Below, in pieces: positions 1-12,600 of a stretch of 64,000 nucleotides of DNA. Numbering within the stretch: the first letter of the stretch is position 1; every line of letters begins with the position of its first letter. The notes beneath the pieces were generated by a model. It did not search any database. It was not told where the DNA came from and saw nothing but the letters and a program-made list of their open reading frames with translations. The stretch comes from Mya arenaria (taxonomy: Eukaryota > Mollusca > Bivalvia > Myida > Myidae). The stretch covers positions 19,509,648-19,573,647 of the forward strand of contig NC_069124.1 in NCBI RefSeq assembly GCF_026914265.1, given 5' to 3'. The position numbers and the translations under genes were made by a program.

Positions 1-530
1 GAAACTGATTGTGCAAATTGTACGCCAATCTTAATAATTGCTTGACACTTCTGCTTGGCTTTTTACTCTTAGGCTAGTGTTTTTTACTCAGTCTATGATA
101 TTCTTTGATTATGCGCAATATGTTCTTTACCTAAACATATGTGTCAACACAAGCCATTTGTACGTACTTGAATAGTGGAATAATTATGCCCTATCAATCT
201 CGTAAAAACGAAAAAGATCTCCAGATTTAGATATTTTCAACAACTTTTCACTTTCATAAGCAGTATAAAAAGAAGTCAGCAAATAAAGCATAACGAATCG
301 ATTTTTTGATAATATCAACTTTCTTATATACCAATATTAATAAAAAGGGTGCAAATGTCAAATGCTAAATATCCCTAATTGTATTGTTTTTGGCATATAA
401 CAAAATTACATCTACATGGATTCTGTCAGTTACAAATCAATTGTCTATTTAAAAATTTAAGTGTAAAATAAGATTTTTATTATTCATACTGACAGTTTTG
501 AGTGAACAGTGAAATATCATCCTTTTTATT
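1..530. other. AT-rich stretch, no gene seen
   Basis: No open frame with splice sites, no RNA-gene motif and no repeat structure was recognised. Composition is strongly AT-rich, like the rest of the intergenic DNA here. Confidence 0.6.
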
Positions 531-625
531 CACACACGCACGCACGCACACACACACGCATTCACGCACACACACATACACACACACGCACACGCACACG
601 CGCATACGCACACATACGCGTTTAT
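531..625. repeat. CA/CACG microsatellite
   Basis: A run of alternating CACACG and CACGCA units. Long open frames on both strands here are artefacts of the repeat (His-Thr on one strand, Cys-Val on the other). Confidence 0.9.
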
Positions 626-974
626 ATATACTTGTGAGTTATATAGAGCTACACCGACGTACCGAGGTCTGCCCTTTCTGTTGAAGATAGAGCAACCATC
701 TTTCAAATTAATATCGTAAATGGGGCATATATTGTAAATTGCTGTCGAGAATTCAAATAACATCAATAGTTTGTTCTTCAACTTTTCAACATCATTTAGA
801 GGCATCTCCATATATGGTATGACATGTGTCTGTCATCTCCTCGTTTGCATATTGCACACAACTACCTCATAATGTTGATGATTAGTGAATACTTGTTTTA
901 ACTCATAACGTTGATGATCAGTGAATACGTGTTAACTCACCGAGTTAAAATATCTTTGTGTTAAATCATACAAT
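626..974. other. Non-coding, short internal duplication
   Basis: No gene seen. A short imperfect duplication (ataatgttgatgattagtg / ataacgttgatgatcagtg, near 871 and 905) is the only structure noticed. Confidence 0.5.
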
Positions 975-1497
975 AATTCTCGAATTTACTAGCACTCATC
1001 ATGAAGTTTAAATCCCTAGGAGGATTTTACCTCAAGTGTTCTTCCTCCAGAGCAAACCCCAATCTATCCCACTTGGGCCTTCTGTTTCCTTCTTATTATT
1101 AGTATTTATTTAGCATTCGTAAGCTCCGCCCATTCTTTATCATACAGATTTTACTTCATGTCATCTAACCATAACATTTTGCGTTTGTGTACTTTGTGTG
1201 TGGCATTAACGACGTTGAACAAGTATTATGCTGCATTTGACACATTATTGTACACGGCTTTTTTCTTCCCGCTTCATTATTTTCAGAATTGTTTGATGAC
1301 GCTAAAAATATTTGCACCTATCCGTGTTTTGCCCCGGAGGCTGGGTAGAGCGCACACCATGAGATTTAAACAGACTGCGTTGTTTTGTTTCCTGCCACGG
1401 AAACTTGTCAAAATTCAATCATGGTGTAGGATTTGTTCCAGTTACTGTCGTATGAGGCGGTGTAACCGCGCCAGTCAGAATCCGCTTTCTTTAGCTC

Positions 1498-1779
1498 TTA
1501 AAGGCCTAGTTTAAGGAATGTTTGGCATGATAATCCCCTGTTGTGCATCTCCTGCTTATCACACTGGTGTCACAGTAGGGGCCAATATCCTGTGCATTGG
1601 TTTTTGGCTCAGGGCCATTTAGGGTCCATTTTTATAATAAATCAATGAAAACTGCGCAGCAGGATACTCAGATTGGAGATCTGATAAGCCAATTAGGCAT
1701 TACGATTAAGATCAATTAACAGAGGTTGGGTACTTTGGGGGGGGGGGGTACTTATAGAAGGCTTAAACTAGGCCTTTAA
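1498..1779. mobile_element. 282-bp inverted-repeat (MITE-like) insertion
   Basis: The ends are a perfect 18-bp inverted repeat, TTAAAGGCCTAGTTTAAG at 1498-1515 and its complement at 1762-1779. The parallel repeat copy near 2445-2460 reads straight through this point, so the block looks like an insertion into copy 1. The outermost bases are TTAA or TTA on both sides, compatible with a TTAA- or TTA-targeting DNA transposon family. It contains a short G run near 1737-1748. No protein is encoded. Confidence 0.7.
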
Positions 1780-1780
1780 A

Positions 1781-1895
1781 GTTGTTCGGTTAACGCACTT
1801 CCGGGTTTGGTTCCCAGCCTGGGCGCATGTTGGTTTGGTTTGTGGTCACCAAAATGGACTAGTGGTATTTCTCTTGGCACTCAGGTTTCCAATAT
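1781..1895 (+). repeat. Truncated tRNA-derived SINE
   Basis: Shares gttaacgcact, the ttcccagcctgggcgcatg block and the following ggtttggtttgtgg with the fuller copy at 2451. The part between the start and the B box is deleted, and the 3' tail is missing. Confidence 0.7.
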
Positions 1896-2450
1896 TAAAA
1901 TTAAACATAAATTCTCGAGTTCACAAGCACCCATCATGAAGTTTTAACTCCTAGGGGTATTTTACCTCAAGTGTTCTTCCCCCAAAGCCAAACCCAGTCC
2001 ATACCACTTTGGCCTTTCGTTTTCTTATTATTTTTATTTATTTAGCTAACCACCAGGATTCTATTCGTAAGAGAAGCAAGGGCACGCTCGATGTGCTCGC
2101 TACACCCATTCTTTATCATTCAGATGTTAATTCATGTTATCTAACTATAACATATTGCGTTTGTGTGGCACTTACGACTTTGAACAAGTTTTATGCTGCC
2201 TTTTGACACATTATTAATGTAAAGAGCTTTTTCTACCCGCTTCATTATTTTCAGAATTGTTTGATGACGCTAAAAATGTTTGCACCTATCTGTGCTTTGC
2301 CTCTGAGAGGTGGGTAGGGCGCAAAAGATTACATTGTTTTGTTCCCTGTCGTTGATGTCAAAATGCATTCATGGTATATGATTTGTTCCAGTAACTTTCG
2401 TATGTGGTAGTGTAACCGCGCCAGTCAATAGCCGCTTTCTTTAGTTCTTA

Positions 2451-2680
2451 TGTTCAGTTAACGCACTCGCTTCTCACCTAGCCGACCTGGGTTCGATTCC
2501 CAGCCTGGGCGCATGTGGGTTTGGTTTGTGGACACCAAGCCGGACTAGCGGTATTCATCTGGGCACTCAGGTTCCCCCCACAACACAACACCACACTATC
2601 GCGTAACATCGTGAGTGATTAATATAATGTTGTAACAACTTTGTTTCACAATCGTTGTAAAATAAATAAGTAAATAAACT
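2451..2680 (+). repeat. tRNA-derived SINE
   Basis: A pol III B-box-like sequence GGTTCGATTCC lies at 2490-2500, preceded by a tRNA-like 5' part. A family tail follows (cccccacaacacaacac... acaatcgttgtaaaataaat) ending in an A-rich simple tail. This is the usual layout of a tRNA-headed SINE. The A box is weak, so current transcription is doubtful. Confidence 0.8.
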
Positions 2681-3984
2681 GAACTTATATTTAATGTCTG
2701 GGAACAATGCCGTGATATCGTTGATTATTGTTCTCATATCAAATGCATTCTGAGACCTAAAAGGTGCATAGCCAAAGAAAAACAACACACACATGTACAA
2801 ATGACACACAACACATATCATGTATAAAACTAGGGGTGTTTACCAAGGATTGTAGTGGTACCATCTTGGAGCGGTCAGAAAAATCTAATTTTACGGGGTG
2901 TGTGGGGGTGTATATTAGTTTGCGTACACACAACAACATAACCAAGTTGTAAAAACAACCGGCGCCATTAATGTCGTTTGGAAAATTACATGATAAACGC
3001 CAGGAGTCTAAAAAAGTTTTATTTTGTTTGTTTCGGCGGACTATCAGATTACTTTGACATCGAGACTTCGTTTTAACCAAATGTTCACCTGTCCGGAGAC
3101 CGGATAGACATGCAACACGTGTTCCAGTGGTGTTGCTTTCATTGACTTAAACACAATTAACAAAGACACGCTTTGTACTGAACTCTTGTTCGGCTTTTGC
3201 CTTATTCTAATCAAACACAACAGACAGCATTAAAATTAAAACTAAAAGTGATACATGCATAGTTTTGCCTAAGTTTATGTTTCTTCCTATATTGATACTT
3301 ATATTTACTGATGGAGCTTACTTTCATCTAGTTTTTCATATTGCGTAAAAATTGTTGGATGTCAAGAATAAAAGCGAAGATGCAAAAGTCTTATATTACT
3401 GTTGTCGAGGGAGATAACTGAGTAAGGGAATCCGACATATTTGTCATTCGGAAACTCGGATTTTTAGGTCGGCAACTAATAAGCGGTGCTAGAGTAAAAG
3501 TATACTTCAGAAAAACATCTGAATATTTCTTTAGGTTTTAAAATTTGTCCTCTTGGTGTTGTATATCTTCATTATTTAACCCTCAGCGTTTCAAACTGAC
3601 CATAATATTAAACGTGTACCAGAACTTTGTTGGCCATTGGCCTCTAATATAAAATTTTGCTATCATTTAGAGCACAAAGGGCCAATTCCCAGTAGAGGGT
3701 TCCGTCCCCCTTGAAGCCACTTCAGGGTTTCATCAAGATAATGACGTAGTATTTTGTTCCTCAAAGTCCATTATATAGATCGTTCAATACATTGTATGCA
3801 TTCCATTATGTAGATGGAACTCTGTGCAGGAACTTTTTGTATCTCCACCATCAGTGTAAAACAAGGCATCATATTTAAGGCAAATTTATTTCAAGTATTA
3901 TACATGAATTTTAACTATTTGATTTGCAAATATAAACAGAAGAATAGATGGTTAGCATTTTGCTTCAGAGCAAAACTAATTAAA
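2681..3984. repeat. Non-coding with a dispersed repeat fragment
   Basis: No gene seen. Positions about 2827-2905 (actagg.. tgttta.. aaggatt.. ggtacc.. cttggagcggtcag) are closely matched at about 34,045-34,112, so both are copies of one dispersed repeat. The remainder is AT-rich without recognisable structure. Confidence 0.5.
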
Positions 3985-5093
3985 CAAGAGGCCCAAAAGG
4001 GCCTATGCTCTACTGGCATGGCTTTTGTGGTCATATCAATCCAGAGCATGTATGTATGGGTAAAAGGCAACAGACATATAGTTTATGTTTTGTGTTTGGG
4101 TTACCTGAAAACGTAGCACGTTCAACATCTGAGCCCAGAAAGTATTGTAAGCAGATTAGTTGCATGAACTATTTTAGTGTGTGCCAAGTAAAAGTCATCT
4201 GACAAAAAAAAATGCTTTCAAAACTGTACTCATAGTAAAAATTTCTGTAGTTTTAAAAGTTCAAAAAAGTTGGTCAAAAGGTCAAAGTCAAGGGCATCCT
4301 AGGACAACATTGATCAATTTGAACAAACATTCACAATCAATTGTGCCGAGATGGATGCACGAACACACAATTTTTTTTTCAAACCTTTCCAGATTTATGT
4401 TTACCAAACCTGTGAACCCTGGGTGTGGCCAGTAATGACACCAGGTGCATAACTTAAACATTCACAACCAATTTTGTGAAGATGAATGCGCAAACTACAG
4501 AACTTAAAGCTAAAAAATGGCCTTTGGGCTTTCAACAAGAACAAGGCAGAGTAATTCACAAAATCAACTGCAGAAGCAAAAAGCAAATTGTCTCTCAAAA
4601 TCCTAGACTTGCAGTGTCTCCCTTAACTCTAGACTTGAATTTACATGTACATGTAAACTTGGCTAAAAATAGAAAGCATTTCTTTAAAACTTTCATGGCC
4701 CATAATCTAGGCATTCATGGGCGGATCTTGCTGGTTTTCGAAAGGAACCGAGCTCTAATGGATATCTAGATACTGTACAAGTTTCACCGAGATACAATCA
4801 AAACTGAAGACTGTATCGTGTTCACAACCAATTGAATACACAATAACATTTTTTTATACTATCATGGGCCATAATCTAGGCATGCATGGGCGGATCTGGC
4901 TGGTTTTTTAAAGGAACCCAGCTCTAATGGATATCTAGATACTGTACAAGTTTCATCGAGATACAATCAAAACTAAAGACTGTATCGTGTTCACAAGCAA
5001 TTGTTTACAGACGCACGAACGCACGGATGCACATACTACGTACACATTACCATCGCATAAGCTCTTCTGGCCTTTGGCCAGTAGAGCTAAAAA
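3985..5093. mobile_element. Non-autonomous molluscan repeat (~1.1 kb)
   Basis: It begins aacaagaggcccaaaagggcc... gctctactggc and ends gctcttctggcctttggccagtagagcta, so the two ends are partly inverted copies. Inside, a ~150-bp unit (catggcccataatctaggcat... gtatcgtgttcacaa.caattg) occurs twice in tandem, at about 4694-4835 and 4862-5005. No transposase is present. Open frames within it are not gene-like. Confidence 0.7.
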
Positions 5094-6438
5094 ACAACAA
5101 CAAAGAGCAATGTGGAGCGAGCCCTCGCCTATTTTCAAAGTCTAAAGCGAATATAATTAAATATCTTTATAATTAATAATGCCAAGAGTTTGTCCATTGA
5201 TCTACTCTTGAATATTGCAGAGTGGAGTTGCCATGATTATGCAATTTTAATAAATTATGGAAAATTATAAACAATGAACAATGTTAATCCCTCACATACA
5301 TCGACATCAGAATTGTAAAATAAACTAATGCGTACAAAATTTTGCAATCTACATGCCAAGAATATATCACAAAATACAAAGGAGAAACTACTATTTGACA
5401 AAGTAATATGAACCGCAAAACATGCAAAGGCAAACCAATAACTGACACCATGAAATTACAAAATAACTGTTAATGTGTATAAAAAAACCCACCTTCTTCC
5501 TAAAATACAAACAAGAAACAACTGTTTGAATAAACCAATTGACAACTCTCAAAATCTGTATATGACAAACAATTATATTGACACATTGCATCTACATAAT
5601 TCAGTGTAGTACAGGACACACCCTTTTTGTTAAATTGTTGGTTGAGCGTTTCTCAACGCATATCTCCTATTTTTCCGTTTACAATGCGCTTGACCTTGGA
5701 ACCAGTCTTAGTTGTGACAAAATATAAAGTCATGGTGGTCACTGAAGACAAAACTGTTTGAAAATAGGTTAATTATTGAAATTATTCTGCAAAATCAATT
5801 AAAAAATATGTTAATTACCCTAGATGATATACACTGCAAGTCAAAATAAAGTGCTTGGACAAGCATTTAAAGCCATTTAGAAGTTTTCAAGGCCCATTAC
5901 TGTCATGCAAAAATAAACTCTTAAAAAACCCTAATGATATAAATAAATATCAATTAAGACAATATAATAATTCTCTGAAATAATTCTGCATTAAGTAAGA
6001 GCAACTTTTGATAAAAAAGGCTGGGTAATGCAACACTCAACCTCATTTATGTGAACATATTTGTGTAAAATGTGCTCGAGATGCCCATGGACTGTTTAAA
6101 ATATGCTCTTCAAAACCTCGGGAAATCTAAGATGTTTAAATCTATTTTTAATAATGAAAAGTAACAATGACTCCATCATGATGTTAAAATAGATACATAC
6201 TAAGGATAAAGCCTTAGGCCAGAGAAATAATATTTTAGATTCTCATCCCAATATAAAAAATAAAATACGCCCATCAGCTCCATTTATTTTATTCAAAATA
6301 CGGATGAGAATCAACACATTTTTCTGTGACTTTGGTTGCAATCCACTATAAGATATAAATGCAAAAACAACTGCTAACAGAGACATGCTTGGACAGGGTG
6401 ACACTACGTACAAGCTGTACGAGCACTTTGAACACTTA
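5094..6438. other. 3' flank of the minus-strand SET/recombinase gene
   Basis: No other gene seen. AATAAA motifs on the minus strand near 6283-6293, about 150 bases past the last stop codon, are plausible but unproven polyadenylation signals. Confidence 0.4.
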
Positions 6439-6647
6439 TCAGTGTTTTAGTTTGCGTTTCTCTGTCGTTATCCAATTGTGTATTGTGTTTTTTATTTTAA
6501 TCCACTTCAGAGAATTCAAACACTTTTGGCTTTTGATTGTATTAATACAGTCTATCATCTTCAGTTCCCGTCTCATAGTAATGTTCACTTCAAACAGTTT
6601 TCTTAGGAGTTGGCTTTGCTCCTGTGTTAAACGCTGAACCTTCCTGG
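6439..6647 (-). CDS. Last exon: SANT/Myb-like domain
   Basis: A good acceptor (ttgcatttcag) opens the exon in phase 2. It reads ARKVQRLTQEQSQLLRKLFE and runs 68 codons to a TGA at 6439-6441. The spacing of L/F residues and the later IKNTIHNWI motif resemble the SANT/Myb-like domain that I recall following the recombinase domain in this animal family, where a W/L...E...L..F...I and an IKN.I.N pattern are typical. It joins in phase with the exon at 7013-7069 (codon G|CC, Ala). No break is seen in this exon. It is probably a DNA-binding or protein-contact domain. Confidence 0.6.
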
Positions 6648-9600
6648 CTGAAATGCAAGAGAGGATTTAAGCTGGACATAAGATAAAGATTAAATAATAA
6701 CATGAATTAATCACCAAGCCAGGAACAGCGTTATACTTTCGATCATATTTCTACCTACTGATGTTATGAACAATGCAGGTTTTTGTTGGCAGCAGAAGAG
6801 TTCGAAGATATGTGCAGAGTGGTTTGAGGAAATTGGAACTAGTGTTTGAAACTCAAAATTATCATGTTAATGTTAGTCTCACCATTCCACAAGTGGAGTA
6901 AAAAAACCCACAAAAGTGGCAAAATTCTGCTTAATCTATGATCAAGCAATATAAGCAACAGTTGCCTACTAAAATCATAATGTCTGATTTAGCCGTAATA
7001 TTATTGTCTAACCTTGCTTTGGACCCTTGGATGATTTCCTTTCAGCCTCAGGACTTGCAGAACTGGGTCCTGGACATCTACCTTAAATTGATTATCAAAT
7101 AAGATAAAACCCCATCGTTATGTTATAGGGAGCTGAGAAACATTTATATGTTAAGGTAATCAAGCCATCGTTCGGATGCCTGTTGACAATATATACTAGT
7201 ATACATTTGGTATAATTTAAAAAGTAAAATTATTAATTGTATTTCTTTCCCAGTAGAAGACATTACTATAAGAAGTATTAAAAGGTGACAATTTTGGTGC
7301 TGAAAGGTTGCAAAATTGATTGTTTCTTATTCAACTGCAATAGATATTTAGAGTAACAATATCAAATGCAAAAAACATACATTGATATGTAATTTTAGCC
7401 ATTTTACTTCTACTTTCTTAATCAGATAAACCCCTTTCTCATATATTAAAAACATATGTCACCAGGCATCGAAGATTTAACATTATGACCTCTGGGACTA
7501 TGCAAATCATGGTTAAAATGAAAATGGTAAAACCCAACAGATTTTATTTCACTGAGAATTTTCATATTTACATATACATTCATCTATACATTGGTGCTGC
7601 TCTATACAATTTAGTACACTAAGATAATAATTGCATTAGATGTAAGCATCACACTAGAATGAATAAATACCTTCTGTCCCGAATTCTTTACATTCATTCG
7701 CTGCCTCGAGAGCTGGCATCTTCGACGACATGTGACTCTCTATTTCCAATGCTGACCTTTTACGTTCATTAGAATGCATCACTAGAGCAGGCCCTGTAGA
7801 AACAGTGACATCTGTCGCACCTAAGGCTGAACTGCACCCTGTAGAAACAGTGACATCTGTCGCACCTGAGGCTGAACTGCGCCCTGTAGAAACAGTGACA
7901 TCTGTCGCACCTGAGGCTGAACTGCTGTCCATCACCTCATCATCTTCAGCTTCCTCATCACTGCTTAGCTCTGAAAAACACAATAAACCAAAACATTCCA
8001 AACAATATCACAAAAAAACAGGTTCTCAATGGTAGTAATGTATGCTATTCCATACGCCAGTTAAACAGTGGATGTCTTATTATTTCATAGTCACTTTAAC
8101 CTTGATGCCATCTATCAAAAACTTGTTAGATTAAATATCTTTGCCTTATGTCATTTAAACATTAAGTTATTCCATAAAAATATTCTATTTTCAGAAATAT
8201 AGGTATTCCGATATAGGTATTCATACTAAGGGAAGAATCCTAAAGTTCAAGAGCTGAATTACCCCAGTAAAAAAATCAAACATGCATGATGCAGATTCAA
8301 GTATGATATTTCGATGGGAGGAAATTATATTTGTAAACTATAGGATTTTCTTGAAAATGTAATAGGACTTCAATTTATTTGACAATGCAAAAGCATGGTT
8401 GGCATCTTATACACCTTGAACAACAAATTATGTTATTTGTTTTACATGAATAAACCTCTACTGGCATCTACATTAAATAGTGATGAGCTTTCACCTTCAT
8501 CCAACGAGATCTCATCAAGAGACTTGCCACTGTATTTGCTAATAGTTCCATTGTTGAACGCTGTCGGAAGTTTGCCCATTTTGGCAACCTGAATGGTATT
8601 TTGGGGAAGTCGATAAAATGACATATGGACCTCAATATCATGTCCCATGAAGTCCGCAAGCACCTCCAAGTCATCATTACTTAAATTCAAAATTTGAGAC
8701 ACTGTCGCCACATGTTTTCTCAGTCTGGTGCTGGTGAGCAGCTCTTCTGCTGTTAAATTCAGGTTTGATAAAAAATACCTAAGTGTATCACACATTCGAA
8801 TTGGATTTAAAGAGTCATAATTTGGCCTAGCAAATAGGAAGATGCTTTTTTCATGTACACCTGCTTCTCTCCTGTATTTCAACAAGAGGTCAATACTCTT
8901 TTGTACCACAGGCAGCAATAGGACTGGCACGGTTCTGCCCTTTTTCCCCCTAATCTCCACCCGGCCAAATCGGGCACAAAGCATCCTTTCTACTGGACTG
9001 AGTACACTCTCAATTTCTTTCAATGGTGTACTTGTAGCCTTCCTAGAATTATAATCAGAAACTTTCATCATTTCTACTTCACCACCTCTTTTCCTGTTGA
9101 ACATTACCAGACGGGATAAGGTAACTTTGTTAAGCATTTCCCAGTCTTATTTTTCAAATTCCGAGTTTAAAGTTGAGCTGCATTCGTCAGCAGTTTTCTC
9201 CAAGCATGTCTGCAACTTCTTAATATCATCTGCCAAAGGCAGCATTTGTGCCTTGTTCATTTTGTTTTTGACAATGGTCTGCAGTGCAGAGCTCGAGATG
9301 CTATGTGTCCAGTCATTCTCACACAAAATCATGAAGTCATCTGCCTGCTGTCCTTGTCCAGGTAAACGTCCTATAATTGCTTCTGATTTCTTAATTTTTG
9401 CACATTTTTTCAACTGCTGTCCAATTTTGAGAGCTAGCTAGGGATTTAGAAAATTATTTCAACTTCATTGTATCCACAGAGCATTCTTGTGGATTTAATT
9501 GCAACCTGGAATTTTGTCGGATCAATAACATCACTTAAGCATTTTATTTCTGTATCTTCTTTTTTGGCAGCAATCAGAAACCTTGCTAATTCTCTCATTT

Positions 9601-12600
9601 TCTGACTGATAAAAGAAGTCATATGGGAATTATGTCCATGTTTTTGAAACAGATTTTCTCCGATCTTTACGATTATCCGGTCATTTCTTGCACATATTGT
9701 TACTTCATCATTTGCCATTTTTTTAATCACCTTTTCTTTCAGGCCTTCACTTATGTGCAATGAAGACGGAAGCAATAATGTTGCTTGAGCTTGTACTTTG
9801 CGGAATCTAGTTGTGTCTGTTTTTAATGGGCATGATTTTCTGTGCCGCCATAAGTTGCCTTTTAGGAAAAAGGCTAAACAGTCTTAACATGGTAGATAAT
9901 CATCTGCTTTCGTATAATTTCGTCTTGTATATGTTACTAAAGTACCTTCACCTGAGCTAAGAACACCCATGTTGTGCTGATAGTCTCCTGCGTTTCTTAG
10001 TCTCATTATTTCCAGCTCCCTTTTGTCTGACCCTTTTTCCAGGGCTGATATCTTTTTAACATCTTCTTCATTCTTGTGTGGTCCTAAATAATGAGTCAAA
10101 ATATTGGTTGAGCTCTTCCCACAGTATAAACAAAAGTGTATTTTATCCCAGTGTCTATCTCGGTCATTGTTGGATTTCTGTACTGACATATCGCTGTTGT
10201 TCCTTCCATCTATGTTTGACATGACAGAGTTCTCATTTCTTCCATCTACGTTTTTGAAGTTTATTTCAGGGCATTCAGAAGCTGCATCCTGCAGAAGATC
10301 TTGGTCAGAATCCATATTGTTCAAAACTGGTATTATTCCAGAGCTTTCAGTCTGTTCAGAATCAGTTTCGGAATCAGTTTTGTTTCTTCCATATACATAG
10401 TTGAATAGTGGTACAATTTCAGAGTAGTCAGAAGATTCATCATGCTCAGGATCATAGTCAGAATCAATTAGGCTGTCATCATCAAGTACTGAGATTTCTT
10501 TGGATGAATCATCAGAATCTTCAGAAGAATCTGGGACTTCCGAGGATGCATCAAGGGAACGACTAGCATCCACAGAATCTGAAACATACCAATAGAGAAG
10601 AGGTATTATAACTGAAGGAAAAGTATAACAGGACTAAAAAAAATTCAATAAGCATATTATATATGCCCCCTTCTCCCCTATTTTTGTGGGGCATAAATAT
10701 AACATTTAATGAGATAAAAAATATTTGCCTCATGTACACTATTATAAGTTGCATACAAGCATTCAGAGGTTCAATTTTAACACACAGTGACAAAAAAATC
10801 TGAACAAGCTTTTGGCATACATTTAGAGGTAAAAAAACATAGAGACTTGTCTTTTGAAAGCTTTTAAAACCAATATGACTGCATTTGAGCTGTGTGGTCT
10901 AAACATTGGTCCATCTCAAGATTAATACAATTATGAAAAACAAGTATCCAAGTTGTCCAAGAATTTGTCAAGGAGGCCATTATGACCATAGTTTATGAAG
11001 ACAGTGTGTAAATGGTCTCTGGAGTATAACAGGGCTTTTAAGTGACCTTACAACTTAGTTTATCGATAAAAGATGAACCAGTGCACACAGAGGTACTTCA
11101 TTTCAACACGCATATTTCATCAGTAACTGGAAGCATACTTCATCCATCGATAAAACAGACAGCCAGAGTGTGGCAAAGCTGTTGGATTATAAAAAAATAT
11201 CTTATTTTTGACTAAACACTTTTAATGGGAAACAAGTCTAAATTCGTAAGCAACATTCAACCATCAATTGACCTTCAGGCAGCCCTTCCAGGGTTCTCAA
11301 TAGGAACCGGCCAACGGCTTAAAAAGGCCGCTTCAAAATGAATTTGGGCCGGTTCAAATCGGCGAATTCTTAAAAATGATATCGAAGAAATTTTGTAAAC
11401 ATGCTGCCGGAAACCGGAAATCTAAATTATGTGACCTGCGCATCTAACCTCTTTGAACTGCACGCCCACCGAGTCGTTAATTCTCATTGGTCGGCTTATT
11501 ATAGATATTATCGGAATTTCCAGAATTGCTATTTTTGAGCCCCTACGTCGCAAAAAAGATGGCGAGGTTAAAAATCGAAAAAAGTTTGTTTGTACATCGC
11601 CGTGAACAGCCAGTGGTAAAAGAAAGAGTTTTATCTATTGTACAAATTAACGACATAAAAACTCTTTGTGTACCGTAAAATTCCAATGTTTACCGTCGAA
11701 AAGGAGCTCTTGTTACGTTTTACATGATAATCGAAAGTGGTCAGTATTAACTTACCATGATTTGTCCAAAATTTACATTTTTAATATTTAACAAAAAAAA
11801 TGGATTCTTTTTTATCAATAAAGCAATTCATTTTAAATCAAAATTGTGTTATATTGTCTTCAAAAATAACTACCCTTATCATGGTCAAAATAGCCCAGAA
11901 TGCACGATTTCACACCTAGAAATCAAAAAAATTCGGGGTGGGGGGCATGCCCCCGGACCCCCCTAGCACGCGAGCGTCTGCGACGCTCGGATGTTTGGGC
12001 CTCTTCAAAGTATTTGAAAGCCTCTTATAACAATTCTTATTGAGAACCCTGCCCTTCAAGTCAAGTCAATATTTGTTTATTGTCGGATTCCATATAATCA
12101 AATATTGACTTGACTTGAGGGGCCCCAAAACATTATGTCTCCCTCTGCTTTGAAATGCGGGCATATAATTCAACCCACTAGGGATTAGGGAAGTGCATTG
12201 TTCAAAAACATAAGTTTTACAAACTGTAACCTTCTGGCTTCAGTCTATATCATGTACCTGTATTATAGAGAGTTGGGTGAAAGTCATGGGCCAGAATCCG
12301 TTCACTGACCGCATGGCTGGTATGGTGTAAGTCCATATGGATCTTCACAAGCATTTCTGGAAGGAGAACCCTCAGCAGATAGTCCAGGTACTGAAATAGA
12401 AATCAACAATAATTTCACTCCACTATGGACTATTATTTAACCCTCCTGGTGTTTGGGCGTTAAAGATATTTTAAAGTTAAAGACTATATAATTTTCATAA
12501 TTATATCAAGAAAGTAGTACCTCATCCAGTGGTTTAAAAATCAAAGGTTACCACTACCCCTGCATTTGAAACTCAAAGGGCATTTGCCATAAAGTAGAGG

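Larger units (their letters stand above)
975..2330. repeat. Diverged tandem duplication (~0.93 kb offset)
   Basis: The block starting near 985 (catcatgaagttt... acctcaagtgttcttcc... ttgtttgatgacgctaaaaa) recurs from about 1915 to 2330 in the same order and orientation, with many substitutions. Both copies lead into the same SINE. A related stretch (cattctttatcat.. agatttta.ttcatgtca) recurs near 44,770, so this is a dispersed family and not only a local duplication. Confidence 0.75.

Noticed and set aside
502-811. Open frames on both strands over the first CA/CACG tract
   Set aside because: Pure microsatellite translation (His-Thr or Cys-Val runs).
1158-1514. 118-codon plus-strand frame
   Set aside because: Lies across the duplicated dispersed repeat; the parallel copy does not keep the frame and no splice or family support exists.
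2451-2520. True tRNA gene
   Set aside because: A B box is present but no acceptor stem pairing or proper A box, and a SINE body and tail follow.
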